Of a stretch of DNA of 8,730 nt, positions 5,552-8,730 are shown one piece after another. A program made the position numbers and the translations under genes. The stretch is taken from positions 1-8,730 of the forward strand of contig CAMWXM010000113.1 in the NCBI GenBank assembly GCA_947178195.1, read 5' to 3'. This DNA comes from an uncultured Ruminococcus sp. Lineage in GTDB: Bacteria > Bacillota > Clostridia > Oscillospirales > Ruminococcaceae. Each line of letters starts with the position of its first letter. Positions within the stretch are counted from its first letter, which is position 1. The notes beneath the pieces are model-generated. The model worked only from the letters and a program-made list of their open reading frames with translations. It ran no database searches and had not been told where the DNA came from.

Positions 5552-6196
5552 ATGAAAAAAATCAAAAAAATTTTAACTTCTATTACAGCTGCAGCTGTTT
5601 CAGCTATTTCACTTTGCAGTATGTTTTCAGCAAACGCAGCTATTACTCAGCTTAAAACATTCAGAGTATTCCACGAAGTTAAAGCAAGTTCTAACATAAC
5701 ATATTTTGATTATACTATAGACTATACTTCAAAAGTTACTGCTAATCCTAGCCGTAAAACAAAATTGCTTGACAATGGTAACTTTGTTTCTACAAATAAT
5801 AACAAAGTACAGGCTACATATCTTGGCAATGCTATTTCAAGCGGAATAATAGCAACTACTGATTTTTATACCCCAATGTCTGTTTCAAGTATATTTAATG
5901 AAATTAACTATAATGCAACAATAAGAAACAGCAGCAACAACAATATTGCTCCTACATCAATTACAATTACTGCCGTTTTAATGGGAGATGTTAATCAAGA
6001 TGGTGTGGTTGACAATAATGATGTCACTGCTTTGAGCAAGTATTTTCTAAATAAGAATATGTATCCAATATCAGAAAAAGGTCTCCTTGCAGCAAATGTC
6101 ACATTTAATTTTGATCAAAACGGTGATCCATTAATTGACAAAATAGATCTTTCAACTCTTATCGAATATGTCCATGGTAGCATAGAACATTTTTAA
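5552..6196 (+). CDS. Secreted protein with C-terminal type I dockerin
   Basis: A 214-residue exported protein. The signal peptide (about 1-28) has a KKIKK start, an Ala-rich hydrophobic core and an ANA cleavage site. Residues about 30-142 are rich in Thr, Ser, Asn and beta-formers and probably form a beta-sandwich; I do not recognise the family. Residues 143-214 are a type I dockerin with two calcium loops. The first, DVNQDGVVDNND (146-157), is canonical. The second, DQNGDPLIDKID (188-199), keeps the Asp/Asn ligands but has Pro where Gly is usual. Dockerins bind cohesins on scaffoldins, so this protein is probably displayed on a cellulosome or similar complex. With no catalytic domain seen, the N-terminal module may bind a polysaccharide or another protein. 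It lies downstream of the subtilase-like gene and may share its control. Confidence 0.87.
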   Translation: MKKIKKILTSITAAAVSAISLCSMFSANAAITQLKTFRVFHEVKASSNITYFDYTIDYTSKVTANPSRKTKLLDNGNFVSTNNNKVQATYLGNAISSGIIATTDFYTPMSVSSIFNEINYNATIRNSSNNNIAPTSITITAVLMGDVNQDGVVDNNDVTALSKYFLNKNMYPISEKGLLAANVTFNFDQNGDPLIDKIDLSTLIEYVHGSIEHF

Positions 6197-6230
6197 CCAA
6201 AATCCGCTTCATCTCTCAACCAAATAAAAA

Positions 6231-6260
6231 AATCCTATCAGGATCGCTCCCGATAGGATT
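6231..6260 (+). terminator. Terminator after the dockerin gene
   Basis: AATCCTATC (6231-6239) pairs perfectly with GATAGGATT (6252-6260). An inner GG/CC pair sits across one mismatch. The plus-strand tail TTAATTCTT is a modest T-tract. On the minus strand the stem runs into seven Ts, so it is a better terminator in that direction and may be bidirectional. Confidence 0.65.
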
Positions 6261-6277
6261 AATTCTTAATTGTATGA

Positions 6278-6306
6278 TTGACATATATATGATTTTGATG
6301 TATAAT
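6278..6306 (+). promoter_or_regulatory. Perfect-consensus sigma-A promoter of the methyltransferase/ATPase unit
   Basis: TTGACA (6278-6283), a 17-base spacer and TATAAT (6301-6306): both hexamers and the spacing are exactly consensus. Transcription would start near 6313. A small hairpin-like inverted repeat (6326-6344, TACT-T-ACT with AGTAGTA around TTAC) lies in the leader and could be an operator or mRNA hairpin. Confidence 0.9.
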
Positions 6307-6363
6307 TTAAATATAAATACGTGTATACTTACTTTACAGTAGTAGAGATGAGGTGAATATTTT

Positions 6364-7236
6364 ATGGCTAATCTTTCGCCGCTTCGTTATCCAGGCGGAA
6401 AAAGTAAATTGGCTAATTTCATCAAATTAGTTATAAACAATTTAAATATGAATGAATGCACTTATATAGAACCTTTTGCTGGTGGAGCTGGAGCGGCTCT
6501 TACTCTCCTTTTTGATAATACTGTTAATCATATTGTTATTAATGATTTTGATAAAGCAATATATTCGTTATGGCGAGCCATTAAGCAAGAACCTACTCGT
6601 TTAATTTATAAAATAAAAAATACACAAGTAACTATAGAAGAATGGTATCGCCAAAAACAAATTTATATTTCATCATCTACATATTCTTTAGACTATGCAT
6701 TTGCAACTTTATTTTTAAATAGAACAAATCGTTCTGGTATTCTTAACGCTGGTCCAATTGGTGGATATGCACAAAGTGGTGAATGGAAATTAGATGCAAG
6801 ATTTAATAAAGAGTCGATAATAAAAAAAATAGAATTAATAGCAACGAAAAAAAATGGCATTACTATTTACAATAAAGATGCTATTAGTCTTATTCATAAT
6901 TACATCCATAAATTTGGTAAAAATGTGTTTATTTATTTTGATCCTCCATATTATAATAAGGGAAAAGAACTATATAAAAATTTTTTTACTCACAATGATC
7001 ATATTACAATTCGCAATGCTATTCTAAATGAAATTAAAGTCCCTTGGATAATAACATATGATAAAGTTAATGAAATCAGCAAATTATATAACAATTGCTT
7101 GATAAAAACTTTCGATTTAACATATAGCGTAGCCAATAAAGGTACTGCATCTGAATTTATGATTTTTTCAGATGAAAGGTTTTGTCCTTCATTAAAACAA
7201 CTTCAAGATAATCAAATTAATATTAATCTTAGATAA
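6364..7236 (+). CDS. DNA adenine-N6 methyltransferase, D12 class (Dam/M.EcoRV-like)
   Basis: A 290-residue enzyme expected to transfer a methyl group from S-adenosylmethionine to adenine N6 in a short DNA site. It carries the class's N-terminal LRYPGGK (7-13). The cofactor motif is EPFAGGAGA (36-44), NRTNRSGI (from 119) is typical, and the catalytic motif DPPY is at 193-196. Motif order (cofactor, target recognition, catalytic) is that of the alpha group. Length is normal and no key residue is missing. The recognition site cannot be read from sequence; relatives use GATC or GATATC. The start is supported by GAGGTG (6350-6355) eight bases upstream. The ATPase gene follows after 16 bases, so the two are almost certainly co-transcribed. 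That implies the methylation works with the ATPase, for example marking self DNA. Confidence 0.93.
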   Translation: MANLSPLRYPGGKSKLANFIKLVINNLNMNECTYIEPFAGGAGAALTLLFDNTVNHIVINDFDKAIYSLWRAIKQEPTRLIYKIKNTQVTIEEWYRQKQIYISSSTYSLDYAFATLFLNRTNRSGILNAGPIGGYAQSGEWKLDARFNKESIIKKIELIATKKNGITIYNKDAISLIHNYIHKFGKNVFIYFDPPYYNKGKELYKNFFTHNDHITIRNAILNEIKVPWIITYDKVNEISKLYNNCLIKTFDLTYSVANKGTASEFMIFSDERFCPSLKQLQDNQININLR

Positions 7237-7252
7237 TTAAAAGGAATGTGAA

Positions 7253-8730
7253 ATGATAATTAAAGGTATTGAAATTGAACAATTTCGAGCATTTGAACAT
7301 GCTTCATTCTATCTAGGTAAAAGATTAACAGCTATTTCTGGACGAAATGCTACACAAAAAACAACTGTTTTAGGCATGATAGGCCAACCATTTACAATTT
7401 CACTTAAAGAGCATGTTATGTATGGCTGTAAAACTATTGATGGATATAACTTCAAATCCCAATTTAAAGAGAAATTTAAAATATCACCTGTTCACGATGT
7501 CATCGGCCAGCATAAATGGAAATTATTATTACATAATAATATAACTGATAATAATTATTTTTCAATGGAAAGTATACCTAGAAAATCAAAAGGAAAAGAA
7601 CCCACTTTAAGATTTTGGAATGCAATGGGTCGTGCTAAAGGTGAAGGATATATTCAGCTTCCTGTATATTTTTTAAGTTTAAGCAGATTATTTCCAATTG
7701 GAGAAATAGGGAAAACGGCGTCAATACCGTCAGAGCTAACAAAAGAAGAATTGGAATACTGCATAAAAAATTATAGAACGATATTATCTATTCAAGGGAA
7801 AAGCATAAAATATTCCATTGATATTGAAAAAAGTTCCGCCTCAAAAACCTTTACGGGTATAAGTGATGATATACATGATATATTTACAAATTCAGCAGGT
7901 GAAGGGAATATTTTAAAAATTATTTTAGCTGTATTATCTTTTAAGCGTCTTAGAAAAAAATATGGCAAAGATTATAAAGGTGGTATTCTTCTTATAGATG
8001 AACTTGATGCTACGCTATACGAATTTTCACAAATAAAGTTGGTAGAGTATCTCTGGAATGCATCTGCTGAAAATAAATTACAAATAGTATTTACTACACA
8101 TTCTCCAATTATTTTAAAGAAAATCAATAAATACCAACGAAAAGAATTACAGCAAAAAGGAATAGATCTTCCTATTTATGCATATGATAGTTCCATAGTA
8201 TATTTGGAGCCTCAATATGATAATGAAGGGAAAAGAACTATTATGCCTAAAAATATAACAACTAGCATGGAATTGAACCGAATTATCAACGATATTAACC
8301 TGTCAATATTTTCCAATGATAATCAAATAAATGTGTATTGCGAAGACATGCAAGCAATAGATTTTGTGAAATTTATATTAAAAGATATAAACATTAATTT
8401 AGATGCATACATGAAATTTATTGATATCAATCTAGGTTGGCCAAACTATGTTCAGCTGTATGAAAAAGAAGTACCTGAATTTAGGAATAATATTATTATT
8501 CTTGATGGAGACGTTCCAGAAAATAAAGACTATAAGAAAAAAGCCAATACTATAGCAAGTGCAGAAAATTTCTTGTTTTTACCATTAGTAATAGAAAGAG
8601 ATATATTTACCCTTTTAAAACAACACTCGAACTTTTCAGAATTCTTAAATAATTACTGTAATTCAACATCTTTAACTTATGATATTTGTTTCAATAATTG
8701 GCCACTTGATGCCTCCGACTATTCTACAAT
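7253..8730 (+). CDS. OLD-like ATPase/TOPRIM-type protein, partial (runs off the window)
   Basis: 492 codons are visible with no stop. The start follows AAAAGGA (7239-7245) by seven bases. The N-terminal ABC/SMC-type ATPase domain includes a Walker A region GRNATQKTT (30-38, Lys36), with Gln35 where Gly is usual. It also has a signature-like SAGEGN (214-219), Walker B LLIDELDATL (Asp249, Glu250) and a switch histidine in TTHS (His283). After about residue 355 comes a TOPRIM-like region: VYCED places Glu364 in the first acidic motif, a Gly-containing NLGWPNY follows, and ILDGD gives Asp418 and Asp420 as the DxD motif. The sequence FLFLPLVIERD after it also fits OLD-type proteins. OLD-family proteins are ATP-controlled DNA nucleases used against phages; Gabija GajA is one. 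The ATPase call is firm. The TOPRIM call rests on short motifs. Paired with the methyltransferase, it may be the restricting partner. Confidence 0.82.
   Translation, partial: MIIKGIEIEQFRAFEHASFYLGKRLTAISGRNATQKTTVLGMIGQPFTISLKEHVMYGCKTIDGYNFKSQFKEKFKISPVHDVIGQHKWKLLLHNNITDNNYFSMESIPRKSKGKEPTLRFWNAMGRAKGEGYIQLPVYFLSLSRLFPIGEIGKTASIPSELTKEELEYCIKNYRTILSIQGKSIKYSIDIEKSSASKTFTGISDDIHDIFTNSAGEGNILKIILAVLSFKRLRKKYGKDYKGGILLIDELDATLYEFSQIKLVEYLWNASAENKLQIVFTTHSPIILKKINKYQRKELQQKGIDLPIYAYDSSIVYLEPQYDNEGKRTIMPKNITTSMELNRIINDINLSIFSNDNQINVYCEDMQAIDFVKFILKDININLDAYMKFIDINLGWPNYVQLYEKEVPEFRNNIIILDGDVPENKDYKKKANTIASAENFLFLPLVIERDIFTLLKQHSNFSEFLNNYCNSTSLTYDICFNNWPLDASDYST

Overview
The window looks like chromosomal DNA from a low-GC Gram-positive anaerobe, most plausibly a Ruminococcus-like member of the Clostridia. 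The evidence is AT-rich sequence, consensus sigma-A promoters, strong AAGGAGG-type ribosome binding sites, a cytidylate-kinase-like protein common in Clostridia, and a secreted protein ending in a type I dockerin, the module that plugs enzymes into cellulosomes. The genus is an inference.

Left part (1-2655), housekeeping-like: a FAD-dependent oxidoreductase with a C-terminal Rieske cluster (114-1412, +) faces a cytidylate-kinase-like protein (1565-2173, -, TTG start), with terminator hairpins between the two. Beyond the kinase promoter is a complete tRNA unit: promoter, tRNA-Gln(TTG), tRNA-Thr(GGT), and a strong terminator at 2618-2655.

Middle part (2656-6260), secreted proteins: a 615-base region without a convincing gene holds a small promoter/terminator unit (or gene remnant), a 21-bp-spaced direct repeat, two promoters, and several inverted repeats. 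It leads into a 710-residue secreted subtilase-fold protein with two ricin-type lectin domains. The usual catalytic Asp of this protein is replaced by Asn. Next is a 214-residue secreted dockerin protein. Related leader sequences (28 of 36 bases identical) lie upstream of both genes, suggesting shared control or duplication.

Right part (6261-8730), probable defence module: a perfect-consensus promoter (TTGACA-N17-TATAAT) drives a D12-class DNA adenine methyltransferase. Sixteen bases after it begins a long ATPase gene that runs off the window. That protein has an ABC/SMC-like ATPase domain followed by a region with TOPRIM-like acidic motifs, which is the layout of OLD-family nucleases. A methyltransferase paired with an OLD-like ATPase/nuclease suggests a restriction-like antiphage system. 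This is the most likely place for an undescribed system here, but the operon's far end is not visible.
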